A DNA stretch of 64,000 nucleotides from Paenibacillus sp. FSL H8-0332. GTDB lineage: Bacteria > Bacillota > Bacilli > Paenibacillales > Paenibacillaceae. The notes under the pieces are model-generated. The model was given only the letters and a program-made list of their open reading frames with translations, did no database searches and was not told where the DNA came from. The position numbers were made by a program, and so were the translations under genes. The DNA lies in contig NZ_CP150145.1 in NCBI RefSeq assembly GCF_037963835.1, positions 1,116,001-1,180,000 on the forward strand, read 5' to 3'. This document shows positions 54,520 through 62,520 of the stretch, in pieces; position 1 is the first letter of the stretch, and each line of letters begins with the position of its first letter.

Positions 54520-55176
54520 GTTATTTCGGAGTTGTTGCAGGGAACTAGAATGTGTGGATAATGCTGATGAGTGAGGATAGGGTACGGCGAAGAAGACGTA
54601 GTGGCAGGACGTGAGGGTGTACCTAGTGATACTAGTGATAGAAGATACGTGAGTACATAGGGACAGAACATAAGGGATAGTACATACTGGCAGAACAATA
54701 ACTAAATCTGCTGAAAGTAGGGTGCGGCTTCATTCAAAGGTAAAAGTCCCTCTAATTCGGCCTGAATTGGGCGATAGTTGAAAATGAGAGGGATAAATCC
54801 CACTGATGCAGCTGAAAGTCAGTTACACGTGAAAATCAAGGGGATAAATCCCACTGATTCCGCCAGCTGTGGCCATACGAGAAATTAGATGGCTGGATTG
54901 CAAAGGTGAGTAGTAGCACAAAGACTGCATACGCTCCAGCATATAAAACTTAGCCGAAAGTTGACGGTAAGCAGAAATGAGGAGCATTAGTGCACCTGAA
55001 TTCGCTGAAAGTTGACGGTAAGCAGAAATGAAGAGCATTAGTGCACCTGAATTCACCGGATAATACGTTAGAAAAGTCAAAATGAACCCAGCGATGTTAC
55101 CTTAAAAGCTGAATAAGTAGCACAGGTGTCACAACTCACACCGGCTACACCAGCCACAGCTAATTCATCTGTTGAA
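54520..55176. repeat. Gene-free island with two kinds of 51-bp direct repeat
   Basis: No credible gene in about 650 bases. A 51-bp unit starting GC(C/T)GAAAGTTGACGG occurs back to back (54953-55003 and 55004-55054; two differences). Further left, GAAAAT ... GGGATAAATCCCACTGAT occurs at 54780 and 54831, also spaced 51, and a related GAAATTAGA starts near 54881. GC-poor. A minus-strand open frame across it reads as a 17-residue repeat, but no ribosome site supports it. Confidence 0.7.
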
Positions 55177-55212
55177 AAAGCCAGGCCCCCGATCCTTCGG
55201 GGGCCTGGCTTT
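55177..55212 (-). terminator. Terminator of the M20 dipeptidase gene
   Basis: Near-perfect stem AAAGCCAGGCCCCCGA / TCGGGGGCCTGGCTTT. T-rich on the minus side, just after the dipeptidase stop. Confidence 0.88.
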
Positions 55213-55245
55213 ATGAAATGACAGGTAAGCCGTCTGCCTTGGACG

Positions 55246-56601
55246 TTAAACGGTCTTCAGGAACTCGACCAGGGTCAGCAGGCCTTTGTCGAAGTTCTCC
55301 AGGTTGAAGTGCTCGTCCGGTGCGTGCAGGTTCTCGTCATCGAGTCCGAAGCCCATCAGGACAACCGGCGCCTTCAGGATGCGGGCGAAGCTCTCCATGA
55401 TCGGGATAGATCCGCCGTCTTTGGTGAAGAGGGCGCGGGTGCCGTAGAACTTGCCGTAAGCATCGGCAGCGGTCTGGAGGATCGGGTGCGACGGGTCGAT
55501 GTTGAAGGCGCGTGCCTTCTCCATCTGCTTCACCTGAACCTTGGCGCCCTTTTGAATATTAGCCTTCAGATGGGCTTCAACGGCATCCAGGATGTGCTGA
55601 GGGTCCTGGTCGCCGACCAGGCGGCAGGTAATTTTGGCATGGGCTTCTTTAGGGATTACCGTCTTGCTGCCTTCGCCTTGGAAGCCTCCGTATACGCCGT
55701 TCAGCTCCAGTGTTGGACGAGCGCCGACCCGTTCCACGAAGGTGTAGCCTTCTTCGCCGTACAATTGCTCCAGGCCGAGGGCGGTCCGGATTTTGTCTTC
55801 ATCTACGCCCTGCTTGGCGAATTCTTCGCGCAGCAGCGGGGACAGGGCAGGTACGCCTTCGTAGAAGCCTTCTACAGATACACGGCCCTTGTCATCGTGA
55901 AGGGTGCTGAGCAGCGAGACCAGCGCATGCAGCGCATTAGGAACGCCGCCGCCGTAGGAGCCGGAGTGCAAATCAGTCAAGGCGGTGTTCACTGTGACCT
56001 CCATTGAGCAGAGACCACGGAGTCCGGTACAGATGGCAGGGCGTCCGCGTTCCAGAAGGGAGGTATCCGAGACGAGAACGGCATCTGCTGCAAGCTTGTC
56101 CTGGTTAGCTTCCAGGAATGGCGGCAGGTTGACGCTGCCAATCTCTTCTTCCCCTTCGATGCAGAGCTTGATGTTGACCGGCAGAGTGCCCTCTTGCTTG
56201 AGGATAGCCTCAATAGCCTTGATATGCATGAATACCTGACCTTTGTCGTCTGTAGCGCCGCGCGCATACAGCTTGCCGTCACGGATCTCCGGTTCAAACG
56301 GAGGCGTAGTCCACAGGTTCAGCGGATCAACCGGCTGTACATCATAATGGCCGTAGACCAGAATGGTCGGTTTGCCGGGAGCGTGAAGGTAATCTGCATA
56401 GATCACCGGATGACCGGCTGTAGGGTGCAACTCGATATTCTCAAGACCCGCACGCTTTAGGGTCTCAACCAGCCAGCCGGCTGCGGTATTAATATCTTCC
56501 TTGTGGGTGGACAGGGCTGAAATGCTGGGGATAGCCAGCCATTGCTTGAGTTCATTAAGCTGGGCTTCACGCTCAGCCTGAAAATAAGTTTCGTATGACA
56601 T
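55246..56601 (-). CDS. M20-family dipeptidase
   Basis: A 451-residue zinc peptidase of the ArgE/DapE/CNDP-like dipeptidase group. Metal-binding sites in order: VYGHYDVQP (His and Asp, about residue 80), RGATDDKGQ (bridging Asp), CIEGEEEIGS (catalytic Glu and a ligand Glu), LVSDTS (Asp) and ENLHAPDEHF (last His). The dimerisation domain lies between about 195 and 310. The ATG at 56601 is used (AAGGAGG about 12 bases upstream); the open frame reaches 22 codons further. It hydrolyses dipeptides or related amides in the cytoplasm. Confidence 0.93.
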   Translation of the reverse strand: MSYETYFQAEREAQLNELKQWLAIPSISALSTHKEDINTAAGWLVETLKRAGLENIELHPTAGHPVIYADYLHAPGKPTILVYGHYDVQPVDPLNLWTTPPFEPEIRDGKLYARGATDDKGQVFMHIKAIEAILKQEGTLPVNIKLCIEGEEEIGSVNLPPFLEANQDKLAADAVLVSDTSLLERGRPAICTGLRGLCSMEVTVNTALTDLHSGSYGGGVPNALHALVSLLSTLHDDKGRVSVEGFYEGVPALSPLLREEFAKQGVDEDKIRTALGLEQLYGEEGYTFVERVGARPTLELNGVYGGFQGEGSKTVIPKEAHAKITCRLVGDQDPQHILDAVEAHLKANIQKGAKVQVKQMEKARAFNIDPSHPILQTAADAYGKFYGTRALFTKDGGSIPIMESFARILKAPVVLMGFGLDDENLHAPDEHFNLENFDKGLLTLVEFLKTV

Positions 56602-56906
56602 TGTGGGTATGTACCTCCTTGGAATTCGCTGCTTAATACCACAGCTACCCGTATTATGCGGCAACATGCATAACGGAGGGTCTCTGCGGCTCAGGTTCGG
56701 CAGTGTAATGCATTCATTATACTGGAGATATCCCCTTGGATCAAAAAAGGATTGTCCCAGCCGTTAATCGGAGGGGGACCCGAGCTGCGTAGCTTGGGGA
56801 ACAGTTCCTTGCAGGCTGTTGATTACTGGCAGTAACCGTGATAGACTTACTTAGTTTAAGCAAAGGAACCGCCGAGCGCGGCGGAAGCGACAGGAGCGAA
56901 ATTGTA

Positions 56907-57869
56907 GTGTCAACGAACATACCTGCAAGTGTTGAACCGATATATATTTATACGTATGCCCATTCGCCGGATGAGACCTCGTTATGCGGAATGGAGCTGC
57001 GCTGCCTGTTCGGCCGGGAGATCCCTCCGGCTATATTTGCAAGCGGGGTAGAGGTGGATGTCAGCCGTAGTCCTTTTATCAAAGAGCGGATTGATGTGAT
57101 GTACGAAGGGGACACGCTGCCTGAGATCTACAAGCAGACAGAGCAGGTAGAGCTGGGGGGGCGGAGCTTCAAGGTTATTTTTGTGAAGACTAATGATCTG
57201 ACTCCTGAGCATAAAATCGAATACGCTGAGCGCAGAGTGATTGAGCGGGAAATCGGCCTGCGGATTGAGGGAGAGGCAGATGTAAACCATCCGGAGCTGG
57301 TGTACGGGATTGTAACGCTCGGCGGACGCTGGTACTTCGGCCCTTATCATAAGAACAATGCAACCTGGTTCCGGCAGATGAAAAAGCCCCGCAGTTACTC
57401 CATAGCGCTCAGCACACGGGTAGCCCGGGCGGCGGTCAATATGGCGGTTCCGCGCATACCCGGTGTGAAGCTGATCGATCCCTGCTGCGGAATTGGCACA
57501 GTAATGGTAGAAGCGCTGTCGATGGGCATCGATGTTGTCGGCCGTGATATTAACCCGCTAATTGCTGCTGGTGCACGGACGAACATCGCTCATTTCGGCT
57601 TTGAGAGCGTTGTTACGCTCGGAGATATCGCAGACATCCAGGAGCATTACGATGCGGCCATCGTGGATATGCCTTATAATCTGTATTCACGGATTACCCC
57701 CGAAGAGCAGTTTGCGATTCTGAGCCATACGCGACGGATTGCGGACAGAGTGGTCATTGTGGCGATTGAGGCGGTGGATGAGATGATTGCTGCGGCCGGT
57801 TTTACAATTATAGACCGTTGTGTGGCGCGAAAAGGTGCGTTCTCCCGTCATCTGATGCTGTGCGAGTAG
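56907..57869 (+). CDS. TRM11/THUMP-like RNA methylase
   Basis: A 320-residue SAM-dependent methyltransferase. The C-terminal half holds LIDPCCGIGTVMVEALSMG (SAM motif I, about residue 190) and the catalytic loop DMPYNLYS, the NPPY-type motif of RNA and DNA N-methylases. The N-terminal half lacks a clear THUMP domain, as in the Firmicutes TRM11-like group. Start choice: GTG at 56907 (AGGAG about ten bases upstream) gives MSTNIPASVEP; the open frame continues to a GTG at 56838 with a poorer site. tRNA or rRNA guanine methylation is inferred from the family; the target is unknown. Confidence 0.82.
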   Translation: MSTNIPASVEPIYIYTYAHSPDETSLCGMELRCLFGREIPPAIFASGVEVDVSRSPFIKERIDVMYEGDTLPEIYKQTEQVELGGRSFKVIFVKTNDLTPEHKIEYAERRVIEREIGLRIEGEADVNHPELVYGIVTLGGRWYFGPYHKNNATWFRQMKKPRSYSIALSTRVARAAVNMAVPRIPGVKLIDPCCGIGTVMVEALSMGIDVVGRDINPLIAAGARTNIAHFGFESVVTLGDIADIQEHYDAAIVDMPYNLYSRITPEEQFAILSHTRRIADRVVIVAIEAVDEMIAAAGFTIIDRCVARKGAFSRHLMLCE

Positions 57870-57919
57870 AGCGTCTTGAATTAAGGGCGTAATCAAATCC
57901 GAGTGAAGGCGGTGTGCTT

Positions 57920-58537
57920 GTGGAACCGAAATGGTTAACCTGGGCCAAAGAAATTCAAGGGATTGCCCAGACCGGGCTGGCGTATGCCAAGGATGTATAC
58001 GATATTGAACGTTATCAGGCGTTGCGGGAGCTGAGCGTGGATATTCTGGCGAATTATACGTATGAGAGCAAGGAGCGTATCCGGCTCTCCTTCGCGGGCG
58101 AAGGCGGGTATAGTACGCCTAAGGTGGACGTCCGGGGAGTTATTTTTCAGGATGATAAAATTCTGCTCGTACACGAGAAGCTCGACGGAAAATGGGCACT
58201 GCCCGGAGGGTGGGCGGACATCGGCCTGTCACCGAGCGAGGTGGTGGTGAAGGAGATTGCCGAGGAATCCGGCTACCAGGCGGAAGCGGTCCGTCTGCTT
58301 GCTGTGCTGGATAAGAAATTCCATCAGCATCTGCCGGAGCCGTATCATGTCTACAAAATGTTCATTCTCTGCAGAATTAACGGCGGGGAAGCGGCGGGTG
58401 GTGTGGAGACGAACGGTGCGGGTTTTTTTGCCGAGGATGCATTGCCCGAATTGTCGGAAGAGCGCAATACGGTAGAACAGCTGCACACTCTATTCCAATA
58501 TTTACATAATCCCGAAAAAGAAGTAATATTGGACTAA
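57920..58537 (+). CDS. NUDIX hydrolase with N-terminal extension
   Basis: A 205-residue pyrophosphohydrolase. An N-terminal helical domain (about 1-65, NUDIX_N-type) precedes a NUDIX domain with the full box GGWADIGLSPSEVVVKEIAEESGY (G-x5-E-x7-REUxEExGU, with KE in the RE position). Substrate class (ADP-ribose, nucleotide sugars, nucleotides) cannot be told. A GTG start at 57920 lies seven bases after AAGGCGG; a GTG at 57914 overlaps it. It follows the TRM11-like gene by 50 bases and may be co-transcribed. Confidence 0.87.
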   Translation: MEPKWLTWAKEIQGIAQTGLAYAKDVYDIERYQALRELSVDILANYTYESKERIRLSFAGEGGYSTPKVDVRGVIFQDDKILLVHEKLDGKWALPGGWADIGLSPSEVVVKEIAEESGYQAEAVRLLAVLDKKFHQHLPEPYHVYKMFILCRINGGEAAGGVETNGAGFFAEDALPELSEERNTVEQLHTLFQYLHNPEKEVILD

Positions 58538-58740
58538 AGCACTGCATATAATAGATAACCATGAGTGTATATTAGTTTTCGTCAATACAATTTTTGGTTA
58601 ATACTATTTATGTAAGCCTTTACAATGATATTCCGCTGAGTCTTTATATCTAAAAAAATTATCGAAAACACTTCTTTTTGGGCCCGGCGGTCTACATTTT
58701 TTCCTCTGCTTTGACGATAAGAATTTTAGGAGGGGATCGC

Positions 58741-58896
58741 ATGGAACAAGAAGAGTTAAGACTTCCGCTTGCGCAGGAGGGGATGACCCGGCCTACAGAG
58801 GGCAATATCGCCACGGGCCTGGTATGGGGTGTCCTGATCAGTATTCCCTTATGGATCTCGTTGATCGGCTGGATGATGGGCATCTGGAATTTCTAA
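58741..58896 (+). CDS. Small single-helix membrane protein (51 residues)
   Basis: A 51-residue protein: an acidic N-terminus (MEQEELRLPLAQEG) then one hydrophobic helix (about 26-48, TGLVWGVLISIPLWISLIGW). AGGAGGGG lies five bases before the ATG. It stands alone between the NUDIX gene and a terminator. No family recognised; such proteins can be membrane regulators or leader-like peptides. Confidence 0.7.
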   Translation: MEQEELRLPLAQEGMTRPTEGNIATGLVWGVLISIPLWISLIGWMMGIWNF

Positions 58897-58947
58897 GACC
58901 CGTCCGCAGAAGCTATATTCCACTACTAAACTTACACATATACAATG

Positions 58948-58984
58948 AAGGCTGCCTCTTCGAAGTGAAGAAGCAGCCTTTTTA
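58948..58984 (-). terminator. Bidirectional terminator
   Basis: Stem AAGGCTGCCTCTTC / GAAGAAGCAGCCTT with a 5-base loop, T-rich on the plus side and A-rich mirror on the other. It serves the small plus-strand gene and the ASCH gene. Confidence 0.8.
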
Positions 58985-58992
58985 TGCTGAAA

Positions 58993-59466
58993 TTACAAGT
59001 CGTTGTTGATATGCACCAGCTGGAAGGTCTCGCAGACCACCCGCATATCCGGGTTGAATGGCTTGCCCTCACGCTCCAGCTCCCTGGTGAAGAACACCTC
59101 ATGCTCGTAGCGCCAGGATTCAAGGCTGCGGTCATCCTCCCCTTCGGAGTAGGCGAATTCAGCCGTTACCTCAGCGAATGGAACGACCTCCACCTTCGTC
59201 GTTTCGATGATCGCACGCGGCTGCCCCTCACTGTCCAGCAGTATGGATAACCCGCCTGTAAAAGGCATGGTCAGCCCCTGTGCTTCAATCAGCTCATAAT
59301 TCTGCGCGGTCCCGGTCTTGATTCCTCTCAGAACCAGATCCAGCAGCTCATCTGCCAGCCGGGGATTGTCGCCGAATGCCCAAGCGCTGTCGAATTTGTC
59401 CGCTGCTTCCGGATGCTTAACCAGATAACTCTCCCAATATTTCGCAATTTCCGGGGTTAATGTCAT
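58993..59466 (-). CDS. ASCH-domain protein
   Basis: A 157-residue protein with an ASCH (activating-signal cointegrator homology) beta-barrel: SAWAFGDNPRLADELLDLVLRGIKTGTAQNY (about residue 25), the LxxG-K motif and FVEVTAEFAYSEGE-like acidic segment, then the C-terminal ETFQLVH. ASCH proteins are RNA-binding or related to a putative nucleic-acid pyrophosphatase/amidohydrolase (YqfB-like). The ATG at 59466 lies six bases after GAGGTG. It lies downstream of the ABC-F gene on the same strand, 45 bases after its stop. Confidence 0.86.
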   Translation of the reverse strand: MTLTPEIAKYWESYLVKHPEAADKFDSAWAFGDNPRLADELLDLVLRGIKTGTAQNYELIEAQGLTMPFTGGLSILLDSEGQPRAIIETTKVEVVPFAEVTAEFAYSEGEDDRSLESWRYEHEVFFTRELEREGKPFNPDMRVVCETFQLVHINNDL

Positions 59467-59510
59467 TACGGTCACCTCTACCTTAGATATAGTATTTAGC
59501 TGTCTAAAAT

Positions 59511-61463
59511 TCACATCTCAGCTTCGCTTAACCAGCCGCTATACATCTCATCGAGCTTCTGCTGCGCAGCATCTCTCATTCCTTGCAGCTCGGCCAGCTT
59601 CTCTGCATTGCTCGAAAGCTGCGGGTCCAGCATTTCAGCATCGATAAGAGCAAGCTGTGCTTCCGCTGCGGCAATGTCCTGCTCCCACGAAGCCGCCGGA
59701 CGCGGCTTGCGGTTCGGACTGGCTGGGGCGGATGGGGATGCTTCTGCCCGCCCGCTTACAGAGCGGGGCTTGCCGGTGCCTCCCCCGGAAGATTCCGGCT
59801 GCGTGGCCTCTTGCCGCTGGGCGGCTTCGGCATGTTCGGCCAGCTTTTCCTTATAATACTCGTAGTTACCCGAGAAGGAGGAGAAGCGTCCGCCGTCAAT
59901 ATGCCAGAGCTTGCCGAAGCAGCGGTTGATGAAGTAACGGTCATGGGATACCGCCAGCACGGTGCCGGGGAACTCCTCCAACGCTTCCTCCAGCGCTTCA
60001 CGGGAATCGATATCCAGATGGTTGGTCGGCTCATCCAGAATCAGCAGGTTCGGCCTCTTGTGCATCAGGATCGCGAAGCGCAGACGGGTCCATTCTCCTC
60101 CTGAGAGGTTAGTGATGCTCTTGAAGACATCGCTGCCGTAGAAGAGAAAGCGTGCCAGCTGGCCGCGGGCTTCGCCTTCTTCAAGTCCGGCCTCCTCGCG
60201 GAAATACCGCAGCACGGAGTGGCCGCCCTCCTCCGGCACAGCTTCCTGGGCCAGATAACCGACCACGGCTCTGGAAGCAAGGGTACAGCTCCCGCTGTCC
60301 GGTGTTTCCTGGCCGAGGATGATCTTCAGCAGGGTGCTTTTGCCTGCTCCGTTGCCGCCGATTAGTGCGGTGGTCTCGCCGTATCGCAGAATATCGCTGG
60401 CGGCCGAGAAGAGCCTGCGCTCCCCGTAAGACTTGCTGATCCGGTCAAGGATGACGACCTGGTTGCCGGTCCGATCCTCCTGCTGGAGCTGCAGATCCAT
60501 GGACTTCCGCTCCAGAACCGGACGTTTGACTCTGACCATCCGGTCCAGTGCCTTCTGCATGGAAGCTGCCCGGCGGGGGAACGAAACGTTCTGCGGATTC
60601 AGCTTTCCCCATTCAATCAACCGCTTGATACTCTCCTGCATCTGCTTGATCTTCTTCTGCTGCTCCTGATAATCGGCGAACTGCTGAAGGAGCCGTGCTT
60701 CCTTCTCTACCTGATAGCCGCTGTAGTTCGTATGGAAGGTGAAAGCCTCCCCGTCTTCAATCTCAATGACCTTCTTCACCACGGCATCCAGGAAATAACG
60801 GTCATGGGAGATTGCCAGAACCGTGCCATCATAGCTCTGGAGGAACTTCTCCAGCCACTCGATAGCCTCCATGTCCAGATGGTTGGTCGGCTCATCGAGC
60901 AGCAGGATGTCGGGACGGCGCAACAGCAGCTCGGCCAGCCCTACCTTGGTCTTCTCTCCGCCGGAGAGGGAGGAGAAGCGGCGGTCGTACTGCTCCGTTC
61001 CAATCCCCAGCCCTGAGGCTACACGCTGGATCGAGGCTTCCAGCTCATAGCCGCCTGCCGCCTCGAACTTCTCCTGCAGGGTGCCGTATTCCTTAAGCAG
61101 CCGGTTCCAGGCCTGCTCGTCTTCGCCCGCACCGGAGGATGACATCTCCTGCTCCAGCTCCCGCAGGCGGCGCTGCCAGCCGAGCTGCTCCGCGAAGCTG
61201 CGCTGAAGGACGGCGTAGACCGTCTCGTTGTCGTTCACTTCCTGAATCTGGGCAAGCAGACCGATGACGCTGCCCCGGCGGATAGCGAGCTGTCCTTGAT
61301 CCGGGCGTTCCTCCCCGCTCAGCAGGTGGAAGAGGGTGGTTTTGCCGCAGCCGTTGCGGCCGATCAGGCCGATTTTTTCGCCTTGGCGGATATCGAAGGT
61401 GACATCGCTCAGGACGAGCTGGGCACCGTGGTATTTTTGGATATTTTGACATGAGATAATCAT
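59511..61463 (-). CDS. ABC-F ATPase (ribosome-associated, possible resistance factor)
   Basis: A 650-residue duplicated ABC protein without membrane segments. NBD1: Walker A GRNGCGKTT, LSGGEKTK, LLLDEPTNHLD. Linker with basic KQMQESIKRLIEWGKLNPQN (about residues 275-295), the ABC-F interdomain region that reaches the ribosomal tunnel or tRNA. NBD2: GGNGAGKST, LSGGEWTR, LILDEPTNHLD. A long Lys/Glu/Gln-rich and Pro/Ser-rich tail follows (about 555-620). Such proteins either act in translation or protect ribosomes from antibiotics. Which applies here cannot be settled by eye. A possible leader ORF and terminator lie directly upstream. Confidence 0.9.
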   Translation of the reverse strand: MIISCQNIQKYHGAQLVLSDVTFDIRQGEKIGLIGRNGCGKTTLFHLLSGEERPDQGQLAIRRGSVIGLLAQIQEVNDNETVYAVLQRSFAEQLGWQRRLRELEQEMSSSGAGEDEQAWNRLLKEYGTLQEKFEAAGGYELEASIQRVASGLGIGTEQYDRRFSSLSGGEKTKVGLAELLLRRPDILLLDEPTNHLDMEAIEWLEKFLQSYDGTVLAISHDRYFLDAVVKKVIEIEDGEAFTFHTNYSGYQVEKEARLLQQFADYQEQQKKIKQMQESIKRLIEWGKLNPQNVSFPRRAASMQKALDRMVRVKRPVLERKSMDLQLQQEDRTGNQVVILDRISKSYGERRLFSAASDILRYGETTALIGGNGAGKSTLLKIILGQETPDSGSCTLASRAVVGYLAQEAVPEEGGHSVLRYFREEAGLEEGEARGQLARFLFYGSDVFKSITNLSGGEWTRLRFAILMHKRPNLLILDEPTNHLDIDSREALEEALEEFPGTVLAVSHDRYFINRCFGKLWHIDGGRFSSFSGNYEYYKEKLAEHAEAAQRQEATQPESSGGGTGKPRSVSGRAEASPSAPASPNRKPRPAASWEQDIAAAEAQLALIDAEMLDPQLSSNAEKLAELQGMRDAAQQKLDEMYSGWLSEAEM

Positions 61464-61538
61464 CGTTAGGCTCCTTTTATTAGAATGCTCTCTGCTCCGC
61501 CGCTTCTGGTTATCCGAATTATCCGGTCAAAAGTACAT

Positions 61539-61570
61539 AAAAAGGCCGCAGGGAAATTTCCCTGCGGCCT
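61539..61570 (-). terminator. Intrinsic terminator between the 55-codon ORF and the ABC-F gene
   Basis: A perfect 14-bp inverted repeat (AGGCCGCAGGGAAA / TTTCCCTGCGGCCT) followed on the minus strand by five T. It begins 14 bases after the stop of the small ORF and ends 75 bases before the ABC-F ATG. It could be the terminator of the small gene or an attenuator for the ABC-F gene. Confidence 0.9.
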
Positions 61571-61584
61571 GAGAATTCTTCGGG

Positions 61585-61752
61585 TTAAGACATCCGTTGA
61601 AGTGTAGGCGAGAAAGGCATTTCACAATGTTGTAGTGTTATTAAGTTCGTGTAAATGGACAGACTTCTCCCGTTGTCCGATTTTACATGAACGATGCCCG
61701 CCATAATATTAATCAGCCGGCTGCTAACACTGTTGGTCCGATTGTGATCCAT
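61585..61752 (-). CDS. Small ORF (55 codons) before the ABC-F terminator, possible leader peptide
   Basis: A 55-residue ORF: MDHNRTNSVSSRLINIMAGIVHVKSDNGRS, with the stop 14 bases before a strong terminator. The ATG at 61752 has an excellent ribosome site (AAGGAGG, nine bases). A promoter lies at 61787-61815. It lacks a clear family. It could be a regulatory leader peptide controlling the terminator and ABC-F expression or an independent small gene with a terminator of its own. Confidence 0.65.
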   Translation of the reverse strand: MDHNRTNSVSSRLINIMAGIVHVKSDNGRSLSIYTNLITLQHCEMPFSPTLQRMS

Positions 61753-61786
61753 TCTCCTACACCTCCTTTTTGATAAATTTAAAGCT

Positions 61787-61815
61787 AGTGTAACCAAAAA
61801 TCCCGGAATAAGCAA
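61787..61815 (-). promoter_or_regulatory. Promoter of the small ORF (and perhaps of the ABC-F gene)
   Basis: On the minus strand, TTGCTT (61815-61810), a 17-base spacer and TACACT (61792-61787). Transcription would start about 30 bases before the ribosome site of the small ORF. Confidence 0.6.
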
Positions 61816-61919
61816 GGAGAATTGTTCCCGCCCAGACATAAATGAATGCTTCTGTAAGTAGTATGGAGTGTGGCGAAGGGGCGGTGCCCTTATAACGGCT
61901 GCGGGAAAAGAGGAGAGCT

Positions 61920-62297
61920 ATGGCGATTTTTAACGGATTGCTGGGCAATGCAACTCAGGTGGAGCTGGGGGAGGTGCAGCGGGAATACGGACGGATTCTG
62001 GCTCCGAATGAAAAGATTGAGCGCGCATATAAGCTGGTCCGGGACATGTTTATTTTCACAGACAAGCGGCTGATTCTTGTAGACAAGCAGGGCATGACCG
62101 GCAAGAAAACCGAATACCACTCCGTTCCTTACAAAAGCATCACTCATTATTCCGTGGAGACGGCGGGGCATTTCGACCTGGATGCGGAGCTGTGCCTGTA
62201 TATCTCGGGCGCGGGGCTTCCGCTGAAGAAAACCTTCAACAAATCGGTCGATATCTATGAAGTGCAGGCTGTGCTGTCGCAATATATCCTGAAATAA
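61920..62297 (+). CDS. PH-domain protein of the bPH_1/DUF1696 family
   Basis: A 125-residue single-domain protein: MAIFNGLLGNATQVELGEVQREYGRIL, YKLVRDMFIFTDKRLILVDKQG and SVPYKSITHYSVETAGHFDLDAEL are typical of bacterial PH (bPH_1) proteins such as B. subtilis YvbH-like. No membrane helix. GAGGAGA lies before the ATG. Its role is unknown. It is divergent from the small ORF and the ABC-F gene. Confidence 0.85.
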   Translation: MAIFNGLLGNATQVELGEVQREYGRILAPNEKIERAYKLVRDMFIFTDKRLILVDKQGMTGKKTEYHSVPYKSITHYSVETAGHFDLDAELCLYISGAGLPLKKTFNKSVDIYEVQAVLSQYILK

Positions 62298-62520
62298 GGG
62301 GGGCGCACAGACAGGGCGTACTATGGCTGTAGTCTGCTGCAGCTCTATATAACAGACGGATAGAAGGAATGGCAGGCCCGGGCCTGCTTCCATCCTGAAA
62401 TTTGTGCATGGCTCACAAAATAAGCGGCAGCAAATGTACGGTCCTGCGGAAGTCGTTGACAGGGGTTCCGGGCCTGCTGTTAAATGACACTAACTTAAGC
62501 GGCAGGGAGGGGGGCGGGAT

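Noticed and set aside
54823..55080. 85-residue minus-strand frame across the 51-bp repeats
   Set aside because: Only repeat periodicity (51 = 17 codons) keeps it open; no ribosome site supports it.
61757..61948. 63-residue minus-strand frame
   Set aside because: It overlaps the promoter and ribosome site of the 55-codon ORF and the start of the PH gene, with no ribosome site of its own.
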